From Silvimonas amylolytica (lineage in GTDB: Bacteria; Pseudomonadota; Gammaproteobacteria; Burkholderiales; Chitinibacteraceae): DNA of 64,000 nucleotides. The notes under the pieces were generated by a model. The model was not told the origin of the DNA and made no database searches. It saw nothing but the letters and a program-made list of their open reading frames with translations. The first letter of the stretch is position 1. Every line of letters starts with the position of its first letter. Of this stretch, positions 28,888 to 36,962 are shown in pieces. The DNA is taken from contig NZ_BMLY01000002.1 in NCBI RefSeq assembly GCF_014645555.1, forward strand, positions 124,001-188,000. The letters run 5' to 3'. A program made the translations under genes and the position numbers.

Positions 28888-29369
28888 ACCTCAGGCAGCG
28901 TCATATCCAGTACGGTTTGCTCTTGCTTTGCACGGAAGGCTGCCAGTTTTTCGGCCAGTTCCGGGCTTTGCGCAGCCAGCATGGCCACGGCAAACAGACC
29001 TGCGTTGGCAGCGCCCGCTTCACCAATGGCGAAGGTCGCGACCGGCACACCCTTGGGCATTTGCACAATCGACAAGAGCGAGTCTTCACCGCGCAAATAC
29101 TTGGATGGCACAGGCACACCCAACACGGGCACGGTGGTCTTGGCAGCAATCATGCCTGGCAGGTGTGCGGCACCGCCTGCCCCGGCAATGATGCATTGCA
29201 GGCCGCGTTCACGGGCGGTCTGGGCATATTCGAACATGAGATCCGGCGTGCGGTGCGCCGAGACCACTTTGCATTCAAAATCAACGCCAAATGCTTTGAG
29301 CTGTTCAACGGCCAGGCGCATTACGTCCCAGTCGCTGTTACTGCCCATGACTACTCCTACTTGCGCCAT
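28884..29369 (-). CDS. purE: N5-carboxyaminoimidazole ribonucleotide mutase
   Basis: 161 residues. Class I PurE motifs: [37 protein letters not shown] and [13 protein letters not shown]-like [12 protein letters not shown]. It moves the carboxylate of N5-CAIR to C4. First gene of the purE, membrane protein, purK, alkD-like operon. A CCAAT-N4-ATTGG inverted repeat lies 56 bases upstream and may be a control site. Confidence 0.95.
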   Translation of the reverse strand: MAQVGVVMGSNSDWDVMRLAVEQLKAFGVDFECKVVSAHRTPDLMFEYAQTARERGLQCIIAGAGGAAHLPGMIAAKTTVPVLGVPVPSKYLRGEDSLLSIVQMPKGVPVATFAIGEAGAANAGLFAVAMLAAQSPELAEKLAAFRAKQEQTVLDMTLPEV

Positions 29370-29424
29370 GCGGATTCACTCTCGGGAAAAACACCAAATC
29401 TTACCGAAGAAAGGGGGGACACTG

Positions 29425-29438
29425 CCAATTGCCATTGG
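29425..29438. promoter_or_regulatory. Inverted repeat upstream of purE
   Basis: CCAAT-TGCC-ATTGG, perfect 5-4-5, placed 56-69 bases before the purE start. A purine-responsive operator is possible; no regulator gene is adjacent. Confidence 0.35.
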
Positions 29439-29513
29439 TCAGTGTGCGATTCAGTGATACCGAAAAAAGCAGAAAAAAAGACAAAATGGGCTCATGCCGA
29501 TTTTGTTGTGCCT

Positions 29514-29540
29514 GTCAATAATTAGATCATGATAATTGAC
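29514..29540. promoter_or_regulatory. Imperfect palindrome with Fur-like hexamers over the small-RNA promoter
   Basis: The outer arms GTCAAT and ATTGAC frame the segment GATCATGATAAT (29525-29536), which matches 11 of 12 bases of two consecutive Fur hexamers; the third hexamer is missing. It overlaps the proposed -10 box, the place expected for a repressor. The identity of the regulator is inference. Confidence 0.3.
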
Positions 29541-29542
29541 CG

Positions 29543-29652
29543 GCGGTGGGGTGTAGCCGAGGATTCGAGTTGCGCGGCGTGTTACCACGTCGCGCGGTTT
29601 CGTTTCCATCCTCTGTTTATAACGCCGCCCAATGAGGTCGGCGTTTTTTTTG
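29543..29652 (+). ncRNA. Candidate intergenic small RNA
   Basis: Both flanking genes (purE and NDH-2) are on the minus strand, yet this gap holds a plus-strand terminator (AACGCCG / CGGCGTT, 29621-29645, running into eight T). Before it is a 10-bp hairpin (GCGCGGCGTG-TTAC-CACGTCGCGC, 29572-29595, one G-T wobble) and an unpaired TTTCCATCCTCTG stretch able to pair with ribosome sites. A GATAAT at 29531-29536 could be the -10 box, putting the start near 29543; the -35 is poor. No protein reading fits. Confidence 0.6.
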
Positions 29653-29723
29653 CCTGCGGTTTCTATCCTGCCCCGGCCTGCCGCGCAAATATCATCGCGC
29701 CAAAGCCCTCTGTAGTGCGGCCT

Positions 29724-31043
29724 TCAGTGCAGTTTGAGCGGTGGCTGCGCGATGCGTCGCAGCTTATCGCCGACATACAAAAGCCCCGCCATCACCCAAC
29801 CGTGCAACGCCGCCTGATGCATCCGGTAGAGAGAGGAATAGATCAGCTTCGCGCTCATCCCTTCTACGTAATAATCGCGCTTGGGGCCGACCACCGCTGC
29901 CAGTGAACCCACGGCCGTGTGCTTGCCCAGAGAAACCATGATCCCTTGCGGCTTGAAACGGAACGAGGCCACTTCGCGGCCGGCAAAGTAGTTTTCCAGC
30001 ATTTCTGCCAGCCAGCGTGCCTGTTGGTGCGCTACCTGTGCGGTGGCCGCCAACGGCGGACCACCTTCACCATCAGTCGAGAAGGCGCAATCACCCATGG
30101 CAAAGATATGTTTGTCGCTGACGGTCTGCAGCACAGAAGTGACTTCGATCTGGCCGTTACGGTTGGTTTGCAGGCCCAGCGTGGACAACCACGGCGCAGC
30201 TTTTACGCCGGCAGCCCAGACAATGATGTCCGATTCAATATTGCGGCCATCAGCCAGAACCACTTGCGTTGGCTGGACTTCCTGGACCTTGCTACTGGTC
30301 AACACAGCAATATTGCGGGCTTTCAGTTCTTCGGTGGCGTAGACAGAGAGCGATTCTGGCGCACCAGACAAAATGCGGGGTGCGGCTTCAATAATGCTGA
30401 TACGCAATTGGTCCGGCGACAAGCGAGAGCCGTAGTTGTGGGCTTCGGTGATCGCGTGATGGATTTCCGCCGCCAGTTCAACGCCAGTCGGGCCCGCGCC
30501 AATGATTGAAATACGCAATTCACGCAGCGGGTCGTTGGTAGTTCCTACAATGAACGACTGAGCCAGCAAACGCTTGCGCAGGCGATCAGCCTCAACCGGT
30601 GTGTTCAATTGCATGGCGTTTTCCTGCACGCCAGGCGTGCCGAAATCATTACAGACGGCACCGACAGCCAGGACCAGCGTGTCGTAATGAATGGCACGCG
30701 GGCCGCACAGTTCGCTGCCGTCTTCGTCAAATACGGCATCCAGGCTGATCGTTCGGGCCTCACGATCCAGACCATTCATGAAGCCGAATTCAAATTCGTA
30801 ACCATGGCGGTGGGCATGCGCAAAGTAATTCACCTCGTCCTCACCCGTATTGAGTGCGCCAGTGGCCACTTCATGCAGCAGCGGTTTCCAGATATGCGTC
30901 GGCGAGCCATCAACCAGAATCACCCGCGCCTGACCAGTACGTCCAAGGTTATGCCCCAGTCGCGCGGCCAACTCCAACCCGCCGGCACCCCCGCCGACAA
31001 TAACGATTTGATGCACCCCTTGTGGTGCAGTGCTGTTCTTCAT
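29724..31043 (-). CDS. Type II NADH:quinone oxidoreductase-like protein
   Basis: 439 residues with two dinucleotide-binding folds: IVIVGGGAGGLELAARLG at residue 12 for FAD and ISIIGAGPTGVELAAEI near 170 for NADH. IWAAGVKAAPWL and FAMGDCAF are typical of Ndh. The C-terminal amphipathic region would anchor it to the inner-membrane face. It passes electrons from NADH to quinone without proton pumping. Monocistronic. Confidence 0.88.
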   Translation of the reverse strand: MKNSTAPQGVHQIVIVGGGAGGLELAARLGHNLGRTGQARVILVDGSPTHIWKPLLHEVATGALNTGEDEVNYFAHAHRHGYEFEFGFMNGLDREARTISLDAVFDEDGSELCGPRAIHYDTLVLAVGAVCNDFGTPGVQENAMQLNTPVEADRLRKRLLAQSFIVGTTNDPLRELRISIIGAGPTGVELAAEIHHAITEAHNYGSRLSPDQLRISIIEAAPRILSGAPESLSVYATEELKARNIAVLTSSKVQEVQPTQVVLADGRNIESDIIVWAAGVKAAPWLSTLGLQTNRNGQIEVTSVLQTVSDKHIFAMGDCAFSTDGEGGPPLAATAQVAHQQARWLAEMLENYFAGREVASFRFKPQGIMVSLGKHTAVGSLAAVVGPKRDYYVEGMSAKLIYSSLYRMHQAALHGWVMAGLLYVGDKLRRIAQPPLKLH

Positions 31044-31259
31044 GGTTACCCCGTGGATATCAAATGTTTTGTTTTATCAATCGCCTGAATCTGTTTTGGT
31101 GCGAATACATCGCAGTGCCATGACTGGACGCAACTCGACCCGGATAACCGCAGAATGCCTGCCAAACACCTTGTTTGAAAACAAAATAATCACGTAGTGA
31201 ACAGTCGTCTAATTACAAGTTTGCACTCGTCGCCAAACCCGTATAGAGGAGCCACCGCC

Positions 31260-32153
31260 ATGCCTTGCACGCTCAAAATCAGTCTGTTGGGCCTCGCGCT
31301 GACCTTCAGTGTCTTCAGTGTATATAGCGCGCCCGCGCTCGCCTGGGGCGCGCAAGGGCACCGGATCACCGGCCTGGTGGCCAATGCACTGCTCACGCCA
31401 CAGAGCCGCGCCGCATTAAGACAGCTCCTGGGCACAGATAACGTGGCGGATGAAGCCAACTGGCTGGACCAAAACCGGGCCCTGCTGGCCTCCCGCATGC
31501 CTGGCTCACCCCAGTGGCATTACGACAATATTCCGCTGTGCACCGCCGCTACGCATGACGGCTATTGTCCGGATGGGCGCTGCGCCACATCGGCGCTCGA
31601 ACGATTCATGGCGGTACTGCACGACCCCGACGCCAGCCAGGAAGACAAACGCCTGGCGGTTCGCGTGGTCATCCATGTTGCCGGCGACCTCTCGCAACCC
31701 CTGCACGCAGCTGACAACCACGACAAAGGCGGCAATGACATCCACGTGACGTTTGCCGGCCAGCAAACCACTCTGCACGCTCTATGGGATACCACGCTCG
31801 TCAAACGGGCTGTGCGGGGCCAAAGTGAAGCTACATTTGCCGAACGACTGCTGACAGATTTCGCCCCGCATTTTGATGAATGGCACCAGGGTACGCCGGA
31901 CCAATGGGCACATGAAGCCAACGCCATCGCGCGCGCAATGACTTATGGCGATCTGCCTGGCGGGCTGGTGTGTCCAGCCACGACGGCAGGGATTCAGATC
32001 GACATTCCATTGGCTTATGCCGATGAGACCGCGCCGATTCTGCGCCAGCAACTGGCTGTAGGTGGCGTGCATATTGCGGCATTGCTCAATCAGGCTTTTG
32101 CCGACTTCCAGGGGCAGAACGTGCTGCCGGAAAACGCCAATCCAGACAGGTAA
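31260..32153 (+). CDS. Secreted S1/P1-type nuclease
   Basis: 297 residues; ATG 31260 follows AGAGGA by 9 bases. A clear signal peptide (KISLLGLALTFSVFSVYSAPALA) is cut before WGAQGHRITG. In this family the new N-terminal Trp itself binds zinc, so the processing site is functionally important. Further zinc ligands appear in WHYDNIP, VVIHVAGDLSQPLH and GGNDIHV, ALWDT. It is a periplasmic or secreted zinc-dependent nuclease/phosphatase that cuts single-stranded nucleic acids, likely for nutrient recovery. Confidence 0.9.
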   Translation: MPCTLKISLLGLALTFSVFSVYSAPALAWGAQGHRITGLVANALLTPQSRAALRQLLGTDNVADEANWLDQNRALLASRMPGSPQWHYDNIPLCTAATHDGYCPDGRCATSALERFMAVLHDPDASQEDKRLAVRVVIHVAGDLSQPLHAADNHDKGGNDIHVTFAGQQTTLHALWDTTLVKRAVRGQSEATFAERLLTDFAPHFDEWHQGTPDQWAHEANAIARAMTYGDLPGGLVCPATTAGIQIDIPLAYADETAPILRQQLAVGGVHIAALLNQAFADFQGQNVLPENANPDR

Positions 32154-32235
32154 TCCGGCATGGCTTTTTTAAAAAGCAGGCTGCAAACCGCATCAAACAA
32201 GGCTTTTACCTTTGGTCGAAAACCCTTTTTTACTA

Positions 32236-32415
32236 TCGACAGTGTGTTAAAACATGTGTATGGTGCGCTCTGCAGTTTTCGATTCAGCATGACCACGGTT
32301 TACCCTGCTGTGCCCTCGTAGGCGTTTTGCCAGAGTTTCCCGGTACGTTTCCTGATCGTATGCACCACCGGAGCGGATCGCTCCACTTTCAAAATCTGTT
32401 TCAAAGGAACGTAGC
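32236..32415 (+). promoter_or_regulatory. Promoter and long leader of the cold-shock gene
   Basis: TCGACA and TATGGT with a 17-base spacer (32236-32264) predict a transcript with about 145 untranslated bases before the ATG. Long structured leaders are usual for cspA-type genes and act as temperature-sensitive elements. The promoter and length are read from sequence; thermosensing is inferred. Confidence 0.5.
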
Positions 32416-32625
32416 ATGTCTACTACTACCGGTACCGTAAAATGGTTTAACGACACCAAGGGCTTCGGCTTCATCACTCCGGACAACGGCGGCGCCGATC
32501 TGTTCGCTCACTTTTCCGAAATCACCGGTCAAGGCTTCAAGACCCTGAAGGAAAATCAGCGCGTTGAGTTTGAAGTAAAGCAAGGCCCGAAGGGTCTGCA
32601 AGCCAGCGCCATCCGCGCTATCTAA
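32416..32625 (+). CDS. Cold-shock domain protein, CspA type
   Basis: 69 residues, a single cold-shock domain. RNP1 KGFGFI and RNP2 DLFAHF are intact and the protein starts [20 protein letters not shown]. It binds single-stranded RNA and DNA as an RNA chaperone. The AAAGGAACGT ribosome site and strong terminator fit high expression. Which paralogue it is (cold-induced or constitutive) cannot be decided here. Confidence 0.95.
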   Translation: MSTTTGTVKWFNDTKGFGFITPDNGGADLFAHFSEITGQGFKTLKENQRVEFEVKQGPKGLQASAIRAI

Positions 32626-32660
32626 TTCACGCTGCGCTTAACGCGCACTGAGTCAGATAA

Positions 32661-32692
32661 AAAAAACCGCAGCTGAGGCTGCGGTTTTTTTA
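32661..32692 (+). terminator. Terminator of the cold-shock gene
   Basis: AAAAAACCGCAGC-TGAG-GCTGCGGTTTTTTT; a perfect stem including A/T tails. Confidence 0.9.
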
Positions 32693-32712
32693 TGCTCGAC
32701 ATCTGCGGCCAA

Positions 32713-33171
32713 TCAACGTTTCAGTTTGGGCATCCCCACCGGCAAGCGCATGCCAACCCCCAAACGGTTCCATGCATTCATCAGCGCCACTACAAACGTC
32801 AGTTCAACAATCTGCTGCTCGGCAAAGTGCGCACTCAACGGTTCAAAGTCCGCATCCGGCGCGCCCGTTTGCTCCAACCGCGTCAGCGACTCCGCCCATG
32901 CCAGCGCAACTCGCTCCTGCGGGGTGTAAAAGGTGTTTTCGCGCCAGGTAATCAGACTATTCAAGCGACGCGGGTCTTCACCACTTTCAATCAGGCTTTT
33001 CCAGTGCAGATCAACGCAATAAGCGCAGCCATTGATTTGCGACACGCGTAAAAACATCAGCTCGATGAATGCGCGATCCAGCGACGAGTTCTCCAGAACT
33101 GCGTTGACCTGGGCCAGGGCAGCGTAGGCCTTGGGGGCAAGATCGCGCGAGGGCAGGCGTGGCGAGGTCAT
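32713..33171 (-). CDS. Carboxymuconolactone decarboxylase/AhpD-like protein, ECF41 partner
   Basis: 152 residues, all-helical AhpD-like fold with the redox motif CAYCVDLH (CxxC followed by His). AAGGAG precedes two adjacent ATGs; 33171 has the better spacing, with 33174 possible. Proteins of this family are the standard neighbours and targets of ECF41 sigma factors, and an exact ECF41 promoter lies at 33234-33260. The likely role is peroxidase or thiol-disulfide chemistry under that sigma factor's control. The substrate is unknown. Confidence 0.88.
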   Translation of the reverse strand: MTSPRLPSRDLAPKAYAALAQVNAVLENSSLDRAFIELMFLRVSQINGCAYCVDLHWKSLIESGEDPRRLNSLITWRENTFYTPQERVALAWAESLTRLEQTGAPDADFEPLSAHFAEQQIVELTFVVALMNAWNRLGVGMRLPVGMPKLKR

Positions 33172-33222
33172 CATGTGCTCCTTGTCAGTAAAGGGATGCC
33201 GCCAGCACACCGCTCGACGGCT

Positions 33223-34128
33223 TCACAATACAAGACGCGTATCCGGGCTCATCTGTGACACGGCTGGATCAATCAAGGCCAGTTTGTCTGGATTGCGGAT
33301 CACGTGGATAGTACGTATGCGTTCACCGTCGTGTGTAATTTCCATCACGCAATCGAGTTTGCCTTCGTTGTAACGCAGCAGCCCCAACTGCCCGTTGACC
33401 CAGGCCAGCGCGTAATGCACGGACTGGCCGTCATACAAACGGGCCAGGCATTTATAGAACAGCCCCAGACGCCCCGAGCCCTGCAACGGCCTCAGTGTAG
33501 CCATGACCTTGCCGCCCCCGTCACTGCTATAGATAGCGTTTTCATCCAGTAAGGCCATCAAGGCGGCTTCGTCCCCTTTGGCTGATGCGTGTGCAAATCG
33601 CTGCAGCAAATCCAGATGCGCTTGCGGCGTGACCTCAAACCGGGGCGATTGATCTTGTAAACGCGCCTTGGCCCGATGCACCAGTTGTCGCACGGCAGCC
33701 TGTGTTTTACCCAGCATGCCAGCGATATCGGCGTAATCCAGATCGAAACTTTCACGCAGCAAGAAGGCCGCTCGCTCCCACGGCGTGAGTTTTTCCAGCA
33801 AAGCCAGAAACGCCAGCGACAACTCTCCCACCTGTTCAAGCTGCTGTAATGGATCTGGCGCGGCCTCCACCAGCGGTTCAGGCAACCATTGCCCGATGTA
33901 ATCCATTCGCTCTCGCCGTGCCTCACGCAGGCGATCAATGGCAAGGCGCGTCACCACCGTGGTTAGCCATGCCTCCGGAATCTGGATCTGGCTGCGGTCC
34001 GCCTCATGCCAGCGCAACCAGGCATCTTGCAGGATATCTTCGGCGTCGGCGCGCATGCCGGTCATGCGGTAAGCAACGGCAAACAGGCGCGGCCGCAGCG
34101 CAGTGAAAGAGGTAGCAGGAGCATTCAT
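33223..34128 (-). CDS. ECF41-family sigma factor with SnoaL-like C-terminal domain
   Basis: 301 residues. Sigma region 2 spans about 10-75 (DILQDAWLRWHE) and region 4 about 110-165 (LDYADIAGMLGKTQAAVRQLVHRAK), followed by a SnoaL-like domain. All three ECF41 hallmarks are visible: WLPEP in the linker, DGGGK and NPDKL. In this group the C-terminal domain tunes sigma activity and replaces an anti-sigma factor; none is encoded nearby. Its own promoter (34165-34191) and that of the next gene carry the same motif, implying auto-activation and direct control of the AhpD-like protein. Confidence 0.95.
   Translation of the reverse strand: MNAPATSFTALRPRLFAVAYRMTGMRADAEDILQDAWLRWHEADRSQIQIPEAWLTTVVTRLAIDRLREARRERMDYIGQWLPEPLVEAAPDPLQQLEQVGELSLAFLALLEKLTPWERAAFLLRESFDLDYADIAGMLGKTQAAVRQLVHRAKARLQDQSPRFEVTPQAHLDLLQRFAHASAKGDEAALMALLDENAIYSSDGGGKVMATLRPLQGSGRLGLFYKCLARLYDGQSVHYALAWVNGQLGLLRYNEGKLDCVMEITHDGERIRTIHVIRNPDKLALIDPAVSQMSPDTRLVL
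33234..33260 (-). promoter_or_regulatory. ECF41 promoter of the AhpD-like gene
   Basis: On the minus strand TGTCACA, 16 bases, CGTC: an exact match to the published ECF41 consensus and spacing. It lies within the last codons of the sigma gene, about 60 bases before the target gene. Confidence 0.85.
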
Positions 34129-34164
34129 GGATGGGGCAACGAGTTGGTCACTGTATATAGCCCA

Positions 34165-34191
34165 GACGGATCAGCACTTCATTTTGTGACA
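34165..34191 (-). promoter_or_regulatory. ECF41 autoregulatory promoter
   Basis: A second TGTCACA-N16-CGTC on the minus strand, about 37 bases before the sigma-factor ATG. Same motif and spacer length as the site at 33234. Confidence 0.85.
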
Positions 34192-34415
34192 GAGCACGAG
34201 GCAGTGACCACATTTTGCGCCCGCCGGGCGTAGTCATCGCGCCAAAAACAAGAAGTAAAACTACAAATTTATTAAAATACGTCTCAACACGTGTAACACT
34301 CATCGGGTATATTTCACCTTTCACCCCCTTTAAACCCAGTTTTTACGTGATAAAACAAGGGTACTTGCGATAAAAACATGTAGTTTAGCCGTGTACATTC
34401 CGTAAATATTTCCTA

Positions 34416-34430
34416 CGTAGTATAACTACG
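34416..34430. promoter_or_regulatory. Inverted repeat upstream of the 66-residue protein
   Basis: CGTAGT-ATA-ACTACG, perfect 6-3-6, in an AT-rich stretch 52 bases before the ATG. It overlaps possible -10 elements (TATAAC at 34421, TATACT at 34438), the position expected for a repressor site. Confidence 0.4.
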
Positions 34431-34481
34431 AACCGTGTATACTGACGTCATCAAAATTCAATCGAACACGGAGTACACATC

Positions 34482-34682
34482 ATGGCTATCAGCATTCCTT
34501 TCTTTGGCAAGACCGTTGAACTGCAACGCAACGCACGCGTTAACCGCGCCGCTACCGTAAGCAAGCCCGAAGCCGTCGACGGCATCGTGATGTTCCAGAA
34601 GGGCGGCAAGGCCAAGGTGTGCTGGGGCCCGGGCAACCAGACTGTTGAATCGGTTCGCGACCTGACCCTGATCGTTGAATAA
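34482..34682 (+). CDS. Small protein of unknown function (66 aa)
   Basis: 66 residues, basic N-terminal half (PFFGKTVELQRNARVNRAA), then KGGKAKVCWGPGNQ; no signal peptide or membrane segment. I do not recognise it. ACGGAG lies 9 bases before the ATG, a strong terminator follows at 34706, and the AT-rich upstream region with an inverted repeat suggests a strongly expressed, controlled single gene. Length, RBS, terminator and codon use support a real gene. Confidence 0.75.
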   Translation: MAISIPFFGKTVELQRNARVNRAATVSKPEAVDGIVMFQKGGKAKVCWGPGNQTVESVRDLTLIVE

Positions 34683-34705
34683 GCCAACAAGGCAACCCAG
34701 AATAT

Positions 34706-34732
34706 AAAAAGCCCCGCATTGCGGGGCTTTTT
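34706..34732. terminator. Terminator after the 66-residue protein
   Basis: AAAAAGCCCCGC-ATT-GCGGGGCTTTTT hairpin between convergent genes; it can serve the deformylase gene on the other strand too. Confidence 0.88.
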
Positions 34733-34766
34733 CTTTGGCCGTGATCCAGTCAGCCTGACAGACTGA

Positions 34767-35303
34767 TCAATCATCTGGCGCATCGGTCAGATCAGGGAAC
34801 AAGACTTCCAGAAAGCCAAATTTTGTCATATCGCGGATCCGTTGCGGGTAGAGGATGCCCCACAGGTGATCGCATTCGTGTTGCACAACGCGGGCATGAA
34901 AGCCCTCTGCCACACGATCAATCTCTTTGCCATGCTGATCAAAACCCTGATAGCGAATCCGGGTATAGCGGGGCACTTCTCCACGCAGGCCGGGGACGGA
35001 CAGACACCCTTCCCAACCTGCCACCTCCTCATCGCCCAGCGGCGTAATCACCGGATTGATCAGAATGGTCTGGGGAACAGGCTGGGCATCCGGGTAGCGC
35101 GGGCTGGATTCAAACCCGAAAATGACGACTTGCAGGTTCACGCCAATTTGGGGCGCGGCGATGCCCACGCCGTTATATGCGTGCATGGTATCGAACAGGT
35201 CTTCGATCAGCGTCTTGAGTTCAGGCGTATCAAATGCGGTGACAAGGGCCGATCTTTCCAGCAGGCTCGGGGTTCCCATTTTCAATACCGTGCGTACAGT
35301 CAT
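34767..35303 (-). CDS. def: Peptide deformylase
   Basis: 178 residues from the ATG giving [10 protein letters not shown]. All three family motifs are present: [17 protein letters not shown] (metal-binding Cys) and [12 protein letters not shown] (HExxH-type with both His). It removes the formyl group from nascent protein N-termini at the ribosome. The usual partner fmt is not adjacent, so this may be a second deformylase copy. Confidence 0.93.
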   Translation of the reverse strand: MTVRTVLKMGTPSLLERSALVTAFDTPELKTLIEDLFDTMHAYNGVGIAAPQIGVNLQVVIFGFESSPRYPDAQPVPQTILINPVITPLGDEEVAGWEGCLSVPGLRGEVPRYTRIRYQGFDQHGKEIDRVAEGFHARVVQHECDHLWGILYPQRIRDMTKFGFLEVLFPDLTDAPDD

Positions 35304-35414
35304 AAGTTGGTCCTGGCCTGGCGGCCGTATCAATCATTGAATAAAGGCTGAGGGTGTATGCAAAAGTGCGCGCCCGCTACAATCAACATATTCCCAAAAC
35401 AATAGCTCACTGTC

Positions 35415-36092
35415 ATGCCCCAGTCCGTCCATTACGCAGAACAATGGGTGCCACCTGCTCACATGCTGGTACGGCGCTGCCGTGAAGGGGTGCTGGCCAC
35501 ACAGTCACAGCAATGGGCGGGCTTTCCCTATGCGTCTTACCTGCCCTGCGTTTGCGATGAGACCGGCAGCCCGTTGTTCGTTATCAGCACACTGGCCGAG
35601 CACACCCAAAACCTGCAGGTTGACCGACAATGCAGTTTTGTCGTCTTCGACAGTAGCGATCCGGCTAACGCGGCAGAGCGCGTTACGTTGATCGGCACGG
35701 CTGAGCCGATCACCCCTTCGCCCTTGCTTGCAGCCCGGATCAAACGGTATCAGCCTCAGGCAGTGCAGTTTCTGGCGCTTGGTGATTTTGCAGTATGGCG
35801 GCTCGAAGTGAGCGCCTTGCGTTACATTGCGGGCTTTGGCCGGATGGGCTGGAGCGATGCCCGACAATGGGCCGACACTGCCCAACTGTCCCTGGAACAA
35901 GAAGCCCAATGGCTGGATCAGATCAACGCGCCCAGTGATATCCGCCTCATCGGAATTGATTTTGATGGCGTGGATGTCCTCCGGAATGGCAAGCTCATCC
36001 GTTATGGCTTCGATACACAACCTTTGGGCACCGATGCCCTGCGTGCAGCGGTGACCCGGGCGCTGAGCGCGTTATCACCCGGGCAAGCCTGA
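35415..36092 (+). CDS. HugZ-like pyridoxamine 5'-phosphate oxidase-fold protein
   Basis: 225 residues: an N-terminal split-barrel flavin-reductase-like domain (residues 15-140, GVLATQS...GFPYASYLPCV, NAAERVTLIGTAEPI) and a C-terminal DUF2470-like helical part. LGDFAVWRLEVSALRYIAGFGRMGW matches the heme-handling HugZ group. It may bind or degrade heme, but no heme-uptake genes are adjacent, so the role is open. Confidence 0.78.
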   Translation: MPQSVHYAEQWVPPAHMLVRRCREGVLATQSQQWAGFPYASYLPCVCDETGSPLFVISTLAEHTQNLQVDRQCSFVVFDSSDPANAAERVTLIGTAEPITPSPLLAARIKRYQPQAVQFLALGDFAVWRLEVSALRYIAGFGRMGWSDARQWADTAQLSLEQEAQWLDQINAPSDIRLIGIDFDGVDVLRNGKLIRYGFDTQPLGTDALRAAVTRALSALSPGQA

Positions 36093-36170
36093 CAGACCGT
36101 CAGGGCCGGTATATCAGCACCATATAGACCGAACACACAAACAAACCGGAAAGTAGCTGCGGAGTAATCA

Positions 36171-36893
36171 ATGACCCAACGCATTCTGTTCGTTGAGGAT
36201 GATCTGGAACTGGCCGATCTGATCGGCGGTTTCCTGAGAAGCTTCGAATTTGAAGTCGAACACCTGGCTGATGGCAACAACGTCATCGAGAACGTGCGCG
36301 CCAACCCGCCCGCGTTGATCCTGCTTGACTTGATGCTGCCCGGCAAAGACGGCATGACCCTGTGCCGTGAACTACGCGAGTTCTATACCGGTCCGATCGT
36401 GATTCTGACCTCGCTCAATAGCGACATGAACCAGATTCTGGGCTTTGAGATCGGCGCGTCTGACTACGTGGTCAAAACCACGCCCCCGTCCGTACTCGTT
36501 GCCCGGATCAAAGCTCATCTGCGCCAATCAACCGGCGCGGTCACCCCCACGATCAGTGCCGCCAAGGATCAACGGACCACGACCAACTTTGGGCATCTGG
36601 TCATCGACAGCCGCAATCGCACGGCCACCTATCGCAATGAGCCGCTGCATTTGTCGACCGGTGACTTTGATTTGCTGTGGGAACTGGCCAGCCACGCCGG
36701 CGAAATCCTCTCCCGCGATCACTTGCTCAAGCGTTTGCGCGGTATTGAATACGACGGGCTGGATCGCAGTGTCGATGTGGCGATCAGCCGCTTGCGCAAA
36801 AAACTGGCCGACGACCCGATCGAACCGCGCAAGATCAAAACCATCCGCCACAAGGGCTATCTGTTCGCGACCGATATCTGGTGGCAGGAATAA
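36171..36893 (+). CDS. OmpR-family response regulator, RstA-like
   Basis: 240 residues: receiver domain (acidic pair E9-D10-D11, phospho-acceptor D53 in LLDLMLPG, Lys in YVVKT) and a winged-helix DNA-binding domain from about 140 (RLRGIEYDGLDRSVDVAISRLRKKL). It pairs with the kinase encoded 69 bases downstream. The layout matches RstA/RstB; the inducing signal is unknown. Confidence 0.9.
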   Translation: MTQRILFVEDDLELADLIGGFLRSFEFEVEHLADGNNVIENVRANPPALILLDLMLPGKDGMTLCRELREFYTGPIVILTSLNSDMNQILGFEIGASDYVVKTTPPSVLVARIKAHLRQSTGAVTPTISAAKDQRTTTNFGHLVIDSRNRTATYRNEPLHLSTGDFDLLWELASHAGEILSRDHLLKRLRGIEYDGLDRSVDVAISRLRKKLADDPIEPRKIKTIRHKGYLFATDIWWQE

Positions 36894-36962
36894 ATAACCC
36901 GCAGCTTTAACGCCTGCCCAATCAGGGTGGGAATCTGACCGCAACAGGAACTGGAACAAGGG

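Noticed and set aside
29529-29906. A 125-codon plus-strand protein frame across the small-RNA region
   Set aside because: It runs through a strong terminator and into the NDH-2 gene on the other strand; no RBS and no protein-like composition.
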